A model generated the notes under the pieces. That model was given only the letters and a program-made list of their open reading frames with translations, was not told the DNA's origin and made no database searches. The position numbers were made by a program, and so were the translations under genes. Positions 11,924 to 22,439 of a DNA stretch of 64,000 nucleotides are shown here, one piece after another. Positions within the stretch are counted from its first letter, which is position 1; each line of letters opens with the position of its first letter. The DNA comes from Jacaranda mimosifolia (lineage: Eukaryota; Streptophyta; Magnoliopsida; Lamiales; Bignoniaceae), in NCBI GenBank assembly GCA_018894105.1, contig CM032121.1, forward strand, positions 27,752,230 to 27,816,229, read 5' to 3'.

Positions 11924-13125
11924 ACCAAAATTGACTGTTAAATTGGATCCTCGAAAATCGGTCACCAAAGGGGTGATTTTCTAACACTTAGAAAATTACT
12001 CTACCAATTTTGGAAGCTTATTAGCTTTTGTGTGTGACCCAATAGGTTCTACCATTCATTAGACATGGGCTCATAACTCTTTGTGATTTTTGAATATCTT
12101 ATATTCATTTTAGTTTAAAACTCCTTTTAAACTAATCGATTTAATTCAATTAATCTCATTAATTGAAGATAACCCAATCTCCATGGTCGATGTCCAACTT
12201 CAAGCCCATGAAGCCTAACTAATTGGACGAAATGAATATTTTGAGAACCATCATAGCTCTATCCGTACCATGCAAATATGGTCCTTCCATCTCCTACCTC
12301 CCAAAGGAGGCATAGGGCAAGATATTTGCCGGCTCTCTAATAGCCTCAATACTATATCTCTATTCCCAATTTTTTATTCCCTTGTGTGACCTCACCTTTG
12401 GAAAACTCCTTTTCTAAATTGTCACGCCACCTTGCGCAAGGATTTCTTGGAATCGATCATTATAGAATACATAGGAGATGCAATCACCCTTCACAAAAGC
12501 AAGGAGTCAGATACCATCTTAGATCTCACAAACCTCAATGCCAAGTAGCTCACACCCAATCTCAACCTGAAAGATTTGCTAAGTGATCAAGGAAGAGTCA
12601 AAGCATGAGGACCGAACATAAGGTTACCATGGATTCTCACGTCAGAGGACTAATAATATGCACTAGTGTAAGCGCGAGAATTAACCACTACGGACTTGCC
12701 ACTACGACTATCTAGTGGATTCTCAGGGAGATCTTCAGTGCCTTATTCTCTAACAAGCACCCACTAACATATACTCGTATCTCATACAGCTTGCTTATGG
12801 AATGGAGCAATATCCAACTCTTGGATTTATGCATCATTATTGCAAGTCTATCTGGATCTTAGATGCCCCATCTCATGAAATCCTACGACTTAGAAGATTT
12901 AAGATCACGACCATGTAAGACTTATTCCATGATCACCACCCAGTGAACTAACCAGCCCTGTAGTCATGTGTGATCTAAGGGCTTTATCCAAATGCAAGTG
13001 ACGTAATAAAAGAGCATAAGATGAAGATGGTCATGTAAAGAATATCATTCAATCAAGATTGTTTTACAAGGAAATAACTTTTACAAGGTTAATCTAATTG
13101 GCTTGCTGGGCACTATTCCAACAAT

Positions 13126-13139
13126 ATCCCACTTGCCCT
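13126..13139 (-). promoter_or_regulatory. Polypurine tract of element B
   Basis: Plus strand atatcccacttgcc, sense ggcaagtgggatat, directly abutting the 3' LTR. One base differs from the tract of A. Confidence 0.8.
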
Positions 13140-13380
13140 AAAGCCAATGCCCCAAGGCTTTGAGACCCATCTTCTCAATATGTTCTTCAATGACCTTTTG
13201 CGCTGGGGGTTTAGTCAGTGGATCTGCTATATTCTCTTCCGAGGCAACTCTTTCTACTCATATGTTGCCTCTATCAATGATCTCCCAAATCAAATGATAT
13301 CGCCTCAAAATGTACTTGGATTTCTGCTGAGATCTTGGCTCTTTGGCTTGTGCCACTGCCCATGTGTTGTCACAATATAG
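13140..13380 (-). pseudogene. copia RNase H, C-terminal end (B)
   Basis: Last part of B pol, ending at the stop at 13140-13142. It encodes the tail seen in other copies (the HILRR...LIREIIDRG region and the TDPLTKP region). It is cut within the CDNNG segment at about 13375, where the CACTA element begins; the rest of RNase H resumes at 22440. Confidence 0.82.
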
Positions 13381-13392
13381 TACAACAAATTG

Positions 13393-13820
13393 CACTACAA
13401 CAAATTACAACAAATTCTTGTAACAAAAATTTTGGTAACAAAGTAAAAATTCGTTACAAAATAATGATTTTTCATAATGAGACTGGAATTTTTTTACTAA
13501 AGCACTCATCTTGGGTAACCAAGAAAATATTTGTCACCTTTAATGAATATTTATTACCCAAAATTTTTATTCTTTTGTAACTAAAGAAAAATTCAATATG
13601 AAAACTGAAGTATTGTTACAAATTATTTTTTCCACGTTTTAGGAAGACATATTTGTAACAAAAGTTTCTACCTTTTGTTTCGTTGACAAATTTGTTACAA
13701 TTAAGTTTTATAGTAACATATATATTTGTTACTACAGTTAATATTTTACCCTTTAAAAAAAAATTTCCCTCCAAAATTTTGTTATATGAAAATGGTAACA
13801 AGTACTTTTGTTACTAATTT
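13393..13820. repeat. Left terminus and subterminal repeats of CACTA element
   Basis: After the terminal cactacaacaaattac, about twelve copies of GTAAC or its inverse GTTAC occur in roughly 400 bp, typically as ttgtaacaaa or ggtaacaaa, in both orientations. Known CACTA elements carry arrays like this as binding sites for their TNPA-type protein; here that role is inferred. Confidence 0.8.
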
Positions 13821-13981
13821 TAAATCATAATCAAATAAAGTCCCACCTAAAATTTATTTCCCTCCAAATTTGCTCCAAAGTTTCTTCCTTCAAAATTTTG
13901 TTCCCTCCATAAATTAATAAAATTTAAAGTGTGAAAAATATTTTAGTTATTAGTATCACATGTCATCACAGTTAAAAATTT

Positions 13982-15045
13982 GGGAAAATTAAACTTTTGG
14001 TCCCATTAGATAGGGGGTTTACACTTCTATTACCTAAGTTTTTGGCGTTGACACTTATAGGACCAAATTTTTTTGAATAAATTGCATAGAAGCCCCTAAA
14101 ATTTAACTTATTTATAAACAAACACAAAAAAATTATAATGATCCCTTAATGTTTCCATCCGTAATATTTTTGAAGAACTGTTAGCATCCTTGACAAATTT
14201 GTAGATGCCATTTGAAAATTTATATTAAAATTCAAAAATATCCTTCAAAAGCTATTTTGATTATTTTTCAAACAAAAATACCCTTGGACTTATTGGTAAC
14301 TTTAAATAATTTTGTTAATATTTTTTAAATATTAAATAATCTTTTAATTGAAGTTGAATTAAAAAATAAAAATTTAAAATCATCAACATATCTAAAGTAA
14401 TTTAATCAAATTTAATTAAACATATTTATTAATTAGAAAATAAAAATAAAAATCAAATCCATCTGTTAATTAATATGGGTTTGTTTTTAAATTACATCTC
14501 AATAATATTAAAAAATAATCATATCTAAAATAATTTAATTAGGTTAAGTTGAATATATTTATTAAATATAAAAAAATATTTATTAACTAAAATAAATAAT
14601 TTAAAAATAAAAATAAGATCTAAAAATATCATACTAACAATAGTAATTTTAAAATGTCAATTTAACCCTACCAACCCAATAAAAAAGTTATTGATATGAT
14701 ATCTTGTCCTCTCCTAAAACACAAATACATAAATAATTTTGTCCCAATTCATTTTTCACCTACCACCCAAAATACAAACAAACAACCATCACATTCCCCT
14801 ACCCCACTTCCCAAAATCCACTTTGTTAAAATATTTTGACAAAATGTTCCAATTCATAAACGAACAAGTCCTAATTTAAACTAATTTCATTAAATTTATT
14901 AATTAATAAAAAATAAATAGTTAACGGTGGAGGATCAAAAGTGTTAAAAAAAGTATAACTTTGGATTAAAAGTGGTTAAGTGCCAATATCTAGGACTAAC
15001 AGTGCAAACATAATTATATTATGGGACTAAAAGTACAATTTTCCC
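13982..15045. mobile_element. Small DNA transposon with 25-bp TIRs, inside CACTA
   Basis: Imperfect inverted termini of 25 bp: 13982-14006 begins gggaaaatta, then cttttggtcccat; 15021-15045 reads atgggactaaaag, then tacaattttccc. The 1.06-kb interior is very AT-rich and has no coding frame. I cannot see a clear target duplication at the ends, so the superfamily (hAT or Mutator-like MITE are candidates) is unassigned. Confidence 0.55.
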
Positions 15046-15727
15046 TGCAAACATACCAAACCTCTCTATTTTACTTAAAGACAAGAACTAAAATTAATTG
15101 ACGAAATCTTTATCTAATTTAATTTTGTGAAACCCAGCACAAATTCTTACCTATATTTACAATCATCTAATTAAGTGAAAATAATTAAATTAGACCTGTT
15201 AAGACACTTATATTTTATTCATTTAAAAACTGTTATAAGAGTTTAGCATAATAAACTTTAAAAGATATATAAAATAACCAAAGGCAATAACATTGAAACA
15301 AAAATATAACAAATAGTGATTTTCTTTTTGAACAGAATTTTTTTGAATTTTTCTTTGACTTGAACAATTACAAGTGAGACAATCTTTTTTGCTAGGAAAG
15401 TTGTAAGAATGGGTATTGAAAAAAATAAGATGGAAGATGACCTTTTAACTGATTGGTTAGTTATTTATATTAAAAAATATATTACTAAAATTCTGACATT
15501 GATTTGGTGTGATATGAAAGAGCTTCATGTTCAATTTTGGTATAGTTTTAATTAGCATAAAAATAATAATAATAATAGAGAATATTTGATTATGATTGAT
15601 TTATGTGTTGTGCTTTAAAAGAATGAACAAAATTATTCATATCAAATGTTATTTTACATTGGTAATCTTTTATGATATTTATTGTTAAATACAAGTTTAG
15701 AATCAATATTTTGATATAATATATACA

Positions 15728-16082
15728 ATGGCAAATTTAATGTTATTCATTAATGTAAATTTAATATACATATATATATATACACACAAATTAATTATTA
15801 TGAAATAATTAAATATATTGAAAGCATAAGTTCTATTTTAGTAAATATTTTATGGCAAATTTAATGTTATTCATTAATGTAAATTTAATATATTCACAAA
15901 TTAATTATTATGAAATAATTAAATATATTGAAAGCGTAAGTTCTATTTTATTAAATGTTTTATGGTAAATTTAATGTTATTCATTAATGTAAATTTAATA
16001 CATATATATATATATACACACACAACTAATTATTATGAGATAATTAAATATGTTGAAAGCATAAGTTCTATTTTAGTAAATG
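15728..16082. repeat. Three tandem copies of a 110-122 bp AT-rich unit
   Basis: Copies start near 15728, 15851 and 15961, each beginning tggcaaatttaatgttattc (third copy tggtaaat). Each continues through attattatgaaataattaaa and tgaaagcataagttctattt. Copies 1 and 3 contain a (TA)n plus cacaca run that copy 2 lacks. Confidence 0.85.
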
Positions 16083-16227
16083 TTTTATAACTCATATTCT
16101 ATAAGTGAAATTTCATGAAGATATGATTTATGTGTGGGTGAATACAATAAGTGAAATTAATTAAGATACTAGCATATATATTTATAAATTGTATACTTGA
16201 TTAATCAATAGGAATAACATTATTTCA

Positions 16228-16243
16228 AGTGTCACGTGACACT
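16228..16243. other. Perfect 16-bp palindrome with CACGTG core
   Basis: agtgtcacgtgacact is its own reverse complement. CACGTG is the plant G-box core, bound by bZIP and bHLH proteins. It lies about 840 bp upstream of the possible first exon at 17087. A regulatory role is speculative. Confidence 0.4.
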
Positions 16244-17086
16244 GTTAACTTTTATCTCAGTGTTAGATAAATATTGTATAAAAGAATATTACAAAAATAA
16301 ATTTAATTGCGCAAATAATTTAGAATTTTGTGAAAAACTTGGTTCTATAAATCAAGTCTTAGTGATATATACATATTTGTTAATTAAGTCTAGTTTGTAT
16401 GCAATGATAATTTCATCATTTGGTATATTAATCTCAGTGTTTCTAATCCTATGATTATTAATCACACTAAGAAGGGTGAGATATATAATCCCAACACTTT
16501 AAAATAAAATAATGGGTTTTAATTGTGACAACCAAAAAATTAATTAAATTAGATTATACATCTATCCTACACAATTCTACCAAACAAATGAGCCGTAAAA
16601 AAATTTCCAAAATAGATAAAGTCATTATAGTAATTCTATACTTTTATGTTCAATAATAGATAAAAGCCCATTATTTAACTTGTATTTCTTATTATATTTT
16701 GAATTTTAATTTTTTATCTATAATTTAATATTTACTTTTTATTCAAACATAAAGAATTATACATATAAATATGCATATTTATATGATAGAGATGTTTAAA
16801 TATTAAAAAATTAAATGATTAATATTAAAAAAATTCATTATAAAATAAAAATATTCTCCATAACATAATATAATCTTAAAAATTATCAATTAACCAAGTA
16901 TAATTTTAAAAATTATATTATATATAGTAAATAAACTTTAAAATTAATATTTGAGTTTTAAAGATGCAAATTTTAAAAGTTCCTGAAGTCCTGCAAATTT
17001 TAAAACCAAAGCTGCTCCTGCAGTCTAAAAGTTTGAGGGGAAGGCTAGAAAAGGACTAAAGTGGTTCACCATCACTTCCCAGAGGA

Positions 17087-17340
17087 ATGGAATGGCTACC
17101 GCCTGCACGAGGCCGGCAGTTTCTTATACAAGGTAAGTTTCTTCCTCCTCTTTTTCTTTCTTTTTTTTCCCTTCATTTAAATTTAATCAGCCGGCAGTCG
17201 AGCTGCTTACAGAGGCTACCGGCCTCTCGCAGCTGCAGTTGTTGCTGGCCTGCGAGGCCAGCAGTAAACGGCCATCACGGAGAGGCCAGATCTGGCCTTT
17301 GCGCAGTTGCTTGGCTGGCCTCTGCTCGAGGATGCCACTC
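17087..17340 (+). other. GC-rich island, possible first exon and intron start in CACTA
   Basis: About 250 bp of markedly GC-rich DNA in an AT-rich interior. It starts with ATG at 17087, reads MEWLPPARGRQFLIQ and reaches a canonical splice donor (acaag/gtaagt) near 17132. Inside lies a hairpin, tgctggcct (17243-17251), gcg, aggccagca (17255-17263). It could be the first exon of the element's own gene or a captured host fragment. The open frame continuing to 17425 is more likely intron read-through. Confidence 0.4.
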
Positions 17341-17650
17341 TATGATTTTTGGTAATTTCGTTATTCTGAATTTGTTTGATTTCTTTGGGTTGGGCCTTGT
17401 GGCAAATAACAGAAATAAAAATTGATTTTTCTCTCCATTCTGGTTTCTTTGGGTTGAGCAAATGTGCACATGTTTCTATTTTTTGTAGATTTTTCTTATA
17501 CTCATGGGACTTTCAAGGATGCCACTTTGTGATTTTTGGTAATTTAGTTATTCTGAATTTGTTTGATTTCTTTGGGTTGAGCCTTAAGGCAAATAATGGA
17601 AATAAAAACTAATTTTTCTCTCCATTCTGGTTTCTTTGGGTTGAGCAAAT
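17331..17650. repeat. Tandem duplication, 187-bp spacing
   Basis: Copies start at 17331 and 17518. Both contain gatttttggtaattt, tgaatttgtttgatttcttt, ctctccattctggtttcttt and gggttgagcaaat. They differ at several positions, so the duplication is old. Confidence 0.8.
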
Positions 17651-18885
17651 AATAATAACATAGTTGTGTTTGTCAGCCTTTGGCCTTTACAAGCTAATTG
17701 AATTTTATATGCTTTCGAGTAAATAGCTCAGATGGCTTTATCTTATAAAATAGACCAATTTGTCATGAGAAATCAGTTTGAAATATTGGATTCATATTTT
17801 TCTGCGGGTACTTGGTAGCTTCTTTCTGCATAATAGTCTTCCATTTCGCTGTTCGAAGCTTATCTACTAGCCTTGTATTAAGAAAATTGTTTTCCTTTGA
17901 AATACATTCCACTGATCGATTGTGTCAACTGCCAATTTTACATGTGTAACTGAGGTGGTTATTGAAATGTCTGATAGAGCATAAATCTTTCCATGTAAAT
18001 GATCATAACTCAGCTGCCAGAATGAACAAGTAGTATTTCTTGCCACCATTGGTATCTTTACAGTTGTTATTCTTTCTGTAAGTTTATTGCTGATCTTTGT
18101 TCTGCTGTATTTGAGCCTTAGCTGGTCCTTTATGATATTTTCTTTGTTGTATTAGTGTTAGTTTTTTGCTGTAGATTCAGATTAGAGCGCTTTAGAATAA
18201 TGTATATTCTCAATTCTTGCGATCTTGCTTGTTCCTTTCAAGTTTGTAACTTTTTCTTGCCTGTAGTTTAATGGGTTCTTTTTTTTAACTTGTCCTGTTT
18301 CTACCAGCACTTAAAACACTAATTTACTTAGTTCAAGTGTAAAAGCAATTGGGGAAACTGTGGGTTGTCTCAGTAAAAGCATCACAATGTTATATGGGTG
18401 ACGATATAAATTAAATTTGATGCTTTAGCTAAAGAAACTAAGTTTGAAGGTATATATTTTCAAGTACATATACATAGAGCTTGAATTTAGCTTTGTTAAG
18501 TTAAATTAGAAACAAGAAAATGCATGATGAAGCCACAATCTGCTTTTACTTGACTTATGTCTGACTCGATTAAAGCTTGTCTTAAATCAGCTTGATTAAG
18601 ATGTCAAGTCATGTGTTATTTCTTGAATGAATTTCACAGAAGAGCTTGCTGGTTTCCTAAATTTATCGTAGTAGGATTTTCCTATTTTTGGTTGTATCAT
18701 GTTAAGTAGAATGTAGATTGGAAAAAGAAAATGAAGGCCTTTCACACCAACAGTAAAGATATCAATGGTGTATCAACAGATGATGTGGGGTGACTGTGTT
18801 CAGGCATATACTGCTAGGTTCATATGCTTGTATGTCCTAGTGGTCATGCTTAAGATTGTTTATCTATAATAAATTGGTTTATGTC

Positions 18886-18924
<39 letters not shown>
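18886..18924. repeat. (TAA)n microsatellite
   Basis: Uninterrupted TAA/ATA repeat of about 39 bp within the CACTA interior. Confidence 0.9.
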
Positions 18925-18927
<3 letters not shown>

Positions 18928-19196
18928 TTGCTAGAACTAATTAGGCAAGATATCATTATACTATAAAGTTGGAGTAAGATCACTTCCCAAACTCCACTTT
19001 TTCCACTTCATGAACACAGAATAGAAGAACAAAGAAAATGCACCTTTTGTTTGCTTACAAGCTAATAATGAATGACAAAGAACATTCTATAAATCCACTC
19101 TTTCTTTCTTCCAAATGTTGCATTTAAGTGATTGAGTATAGACACTACATTCATATTATTAACTAATATCTTATCATAACTATTGTATTGTAGTAG

Positions 19197-21380
19197 GGAG
19201 GAGTCCTTCAGATGGAGAACTACTTGCATATGTGAAAATCTATGTGGAAAAAACTTCGATACCCAATGCTAAATTACTTATTCCTCAAGATGGTCTGAAG
19301 ACTATTGGAGAAGTTGTCCATAAATGCATTGGATGGGAACTTGCTAATGTACATGCGAGACTTTTACTTATCTTTTTGTATTCCAACAATTTAGTGCAAG
19401 TTTAGGAGAAATTATGATTTCATACATTCACATACTTCATTTGGTTTTGTTGTACATCATGGAGATGCAACTAGCTAGAAGATATGCACATGGAATTATT
19501 TTGACAAGTAGTTTGGATAGCCAGTTAATTTTTCATCAATGAAAATGTATTTTCTCTAAGCTTTTTGTCAATAATGACATATACTCCTCTAGCTTTCAAA
19601 CATGATATTAGTACTTATTGACTTACTAACTTGTACAATTAATGCTTTGCTTATGCAATAGATACTATATTGATGGAACTTGTTATGAGGATATACTATT
19701 TATCTTTAAATGAAAATTTTACTATGGTTATGATGTTCATATTTGCATTAGGTGATTATGGATATCATGGAATTTTGGTACTCTTGTTATACTATATACA
19801 GTTTTTCTAATCTAGAAATAAAATTAAAAAGATTCTTAAAAAGTTTTTGCTATGCAAAATGAAACTCTAATCCTAAGTGCCATATGCTTCTAATCCTAAG
19901 TATTTAACATGTGGGTTGTAAACTTAATTATTTTGATCTAGAGGCACTCTTGTCATGAAGAGTTTAGCTTTAAAAGAATAGGGCATCACCTTGCACCCCT
20001 ATTGGAAAATAATGGTGTAAATGAAGAAAGTATCTATATTTTATTGTGTGTGGCATAGTCATTTTTGTCATATTCTAAATGAGATTTTTCTATTGGTACA
20101 TAGCTCAAGTCAGGCATAGTTCAAGATCAGATGTGATCTATATTGTGTAGAAAGCTTCATTTGATAGGCGGGGTTATTTCACATGTCGCTGTTATTAGAA
20201 ATGATGTAAGCTTCCATAAAACTTTTACCTTTGATTTCCCATAGGTAACCTCTGTATCCTTGTGCCGTTGAAACTGTACAACAAGCAATGGACCACTTAT
20301 ATTAACATATATCAGTTTCAATTCAAGTTTCCCAATTTGATTATGGTATACACTGGTAGGAGAGGATAAATACAAATGCATGTTGTTAGCACGTGCTCTG
20401 CCAGTCTCTATTCGACCTCTCTGATTGGCTAACCAAATGGACTCATTGGGTCATAAATGATAAAACTAAGCAAATTGTCCAACACTAAATTAGAATGTGG
20501 TGGAAACTATCATACTCGATATGCTGTAAAGTACTTCTTGAATACCATATGCTATGCTATGCCTTTGTCCTCCTTTTTTGGTGGATATTTTTAGAGTGAC
20601 AATGGAATGTTCACTTTGGACTAGATGAGCAGAATTAACTGGAAAAGAAATAAGAAGAAATAAATAATTAGGGGGGCAACACCTATTGACTATTTAATGA
20701 GGAAGAGCCATTAAGGTGGTTTTGTTGTTGACATGGTTTCTGATAAAAAAATGGAGTGGGAGAGGAATATTCATGTAAATTTATCTTCATAATACAATGG
20801 GATAAAGTATCAGTGGTTGAGTTGTGGAACAAGACTGAAATTAAGACTAAAATACAATACGAATTCTTCAAGAAGCAAACTGGTGTTTTTAAATTATGTA
20901 TTTGAGATGATTTAATATTTATATTTAAATAATTGTGAGAACTTTTAGTTTGGAGAATCTTATGAGCTTTTCTAGTTAAAGTTATGTTAATAGAAAAGAA
21001 CATGATATGATACATACTGTTTGAACTCATTTGGCAACATAGAAATGAAATGTATTTTTGTATTCAACATTATCTTCTATAATATTTTGTGTAGTTTATG
21101 TTGGATAAAAGATGATATCATACAAATATTTTATTGCAACTTCCTTCCATGAATTGTAATATTATTTTGTGGAGCCTTTTTTCTTTTTAATTATGTTCTA
21201 TTAAACCTTTGTTTTTCCTATGTATCATACTTATTCAATCTTAACAAAAATAGATGTGTAGTGACTGGTAAACATATGTAGTACCTAATTTGATGTTTTT
21301 TATATTCACATTGTGTTATGGAATCCTTTTTGTAGATTGTTGGAAGTAGCCCTCTTTGTGGTGATGTTGACGAGAATTAA
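19197..21380 (+). pseudogene. TNP1/En-Spm-like protein, last two exons
   Basis: Candidate exon 19197-19348 follows an acceptor (ttgtattgtagtag) and ends at a donor (aat/gtacat). It encodes SPSDGELLAYVKIYVEK, then IPNAKLLIPQDGLKTIGE and CIGWELANV. The spaced pattern L-x-P, LKTIGE and I-x-W resembles the C-terminus of plant TNP1/En-Spm transposase proteins (Transposase_23-like), by my recollection of the family. A candidate last exon, 21336-21380, follows ttttgtag and encodes IVGSSPLCGDVDEN then a stop. The donor is phase 0 and the final exon starts at phase 0, so they join in frame over a 1.99-kb AT-rich intron. TNP1/TNPA-type proteins bind the subterminal repeats of CACTA elements, which fits the location. 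Upstream exons were not identified. Confidence 0.45.
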
Positions 21381-21713
21381 GTAACATGTTTTGAAGATAT
21401 CTTTTGTTACTTGAGCGATAACACTTTTTCAAAACTTAACACTTTTGTTTGATTGATATACTCATTTGGTTATCATGGCTTTGGTTGTGGTTTGAATTTG
21501 GGATTGATGTTTTGAAATTATATTTATGTCTATAGATAAATGAATGTGGTTGGTGTTATGTCTATGGATGGATGGATGTGCTTACTCTTTTGTTTATTGA
21601 AGGAATGACTATAAATTATCTATATTTAGGATGTTGGTATACTTCAAATCTGAATTCCTTCTGCAATTTTGTATCCATATTGACCTATTGAATAGGGAAA
21701 AATGAACACTTTT

Positions 21714-22439
21714 TGTAACAAAAGTAGTATTGTTACAAAAACAATTTATTGGTAACGGAATTTGTTGGTCACTTTTCTTAATTGTAACAAATTAATTTGA
21801 TATATCTGTAACGAACTATTTACCAATTCGTAACAAATAATTACTCAATCTTAATTAAGAAATTAATTATTTGTAACCAATTTATTGCTTATTTGTAACA
21901 AGATATTTTAATCTTACAAGTTATAGGTAACGAAACATTTAGTTGTATATACTAATTGTAACAACACACCTAATATCTTTTGTAACGAAATTATTAGTTA
22001 TGTATTCTATTAGTAATGAGAAGATTATTGAAATAAAAATATTATTTAACTAATCATAACCAATTTTTTTGTTACACAAACAATTGGTAACGAAACTAAA
22101 ATAAATAAATAATATTATTATAATATGCATTGGTAACAAAAAATAAAAGCCGACAAAATTGCCAACATTTTGGTAACTAGGTATCTCGTTGCGCTATAGA
22201 AATCTATTGTAACTAATATTGTTTTGTCACTAATACGAAACTTTTTGTGACGATACATTTCGTTGCCATAAGGTCATCATTCATAACGAACCATAAATTT
22301 TGTTACTAAAACTTTTTGCGACGGGCTTTAGGGCATGAAACTTCAATAATGAAAAATTCATTACCAATATTTTGCGTAACGAATTTCAGCATTATGGTAA
22401 CGAAATTATTCGTTACTAAAAGTGTAATTTGTTGTAGTG
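21714..22439. repeat. Right subterminal repeats and terminus of CACTA element
   Basis: About twenty GTAAC/GTTAC motifs in 725 bp (ttgtaacaaaag, ggtaacgaaac, cgttactaaaa and similar), ending in the terminal inverted repeat at 22424-22439. The motif is the same as at the left end, but the array is longer. Confidence 0.82.

Larger units (their letters stand above)
10859..13125 (-). repeat. 3' LTR of element B
   Basis: 2267 bp, ends tgaaggcaag and attccaaca. It contains a 19-bp GA run (11399-11417), TATA region (about 11485-11501), palindrome (11506-11539), the clearest copy of the palindrome array (11711-11923), and a broken U3 small frame (about 12380-12550). Confidence 0.93.
13381..22439 (+). 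mobile_element. CACTA (En/Spm-type) DNA transposon inserted in B RNase H
   Basis: 9.06-kb insertion. The left terminus has cactacaacaaattac at 13393, preceded by a partial second copy (tacaacaaatt at 13381). The right end at 22439 is its inverse, gtaatttgttgtagtg. The flanks share atatag (13375-13380 and 22440-22445), so the usual 3-bp target duplication cannot be placed uniquely. Both ends carry dense subterminal GTAAC repeats. No long transposase frame is present; only two short TNP1-like exons remain, so it is probably non-autonomous or decayed. Interior sequence between 15050 and 21700 not otherwise listed is AT-rich and intron-like, with no coding frame I can support. Confidence 0.85.

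Noticed and set aside
13400..13820. Regularly recurring short repeats as a CRISPR-like array
   Set aside because: The spacing is irregular, copies occur in both orientations, and the setting is a plant transposon terminus; subterminal transposon repeats explain it.
17087..17425. 112-codon frame starting in the GC-rich island
   Set aside because: It crosses a canonical splice donor at about 17132 and a polypyrimidine, intron-like stretch; only the first 15 codons look exonic. The overlapping minus-strand frames are low-complexity.
17690..19190. Possible host gene exons in the CACTA interior
   Set aside because: T-rich, intron-like DNA with stops in all frames; I could not support any exon here.
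20683..21030. 115-codon minus-strand frame
   Set aside because: Lies in the presumed intron between the two TNP1-like exons, has low-complexity composition and resembles no family I know.
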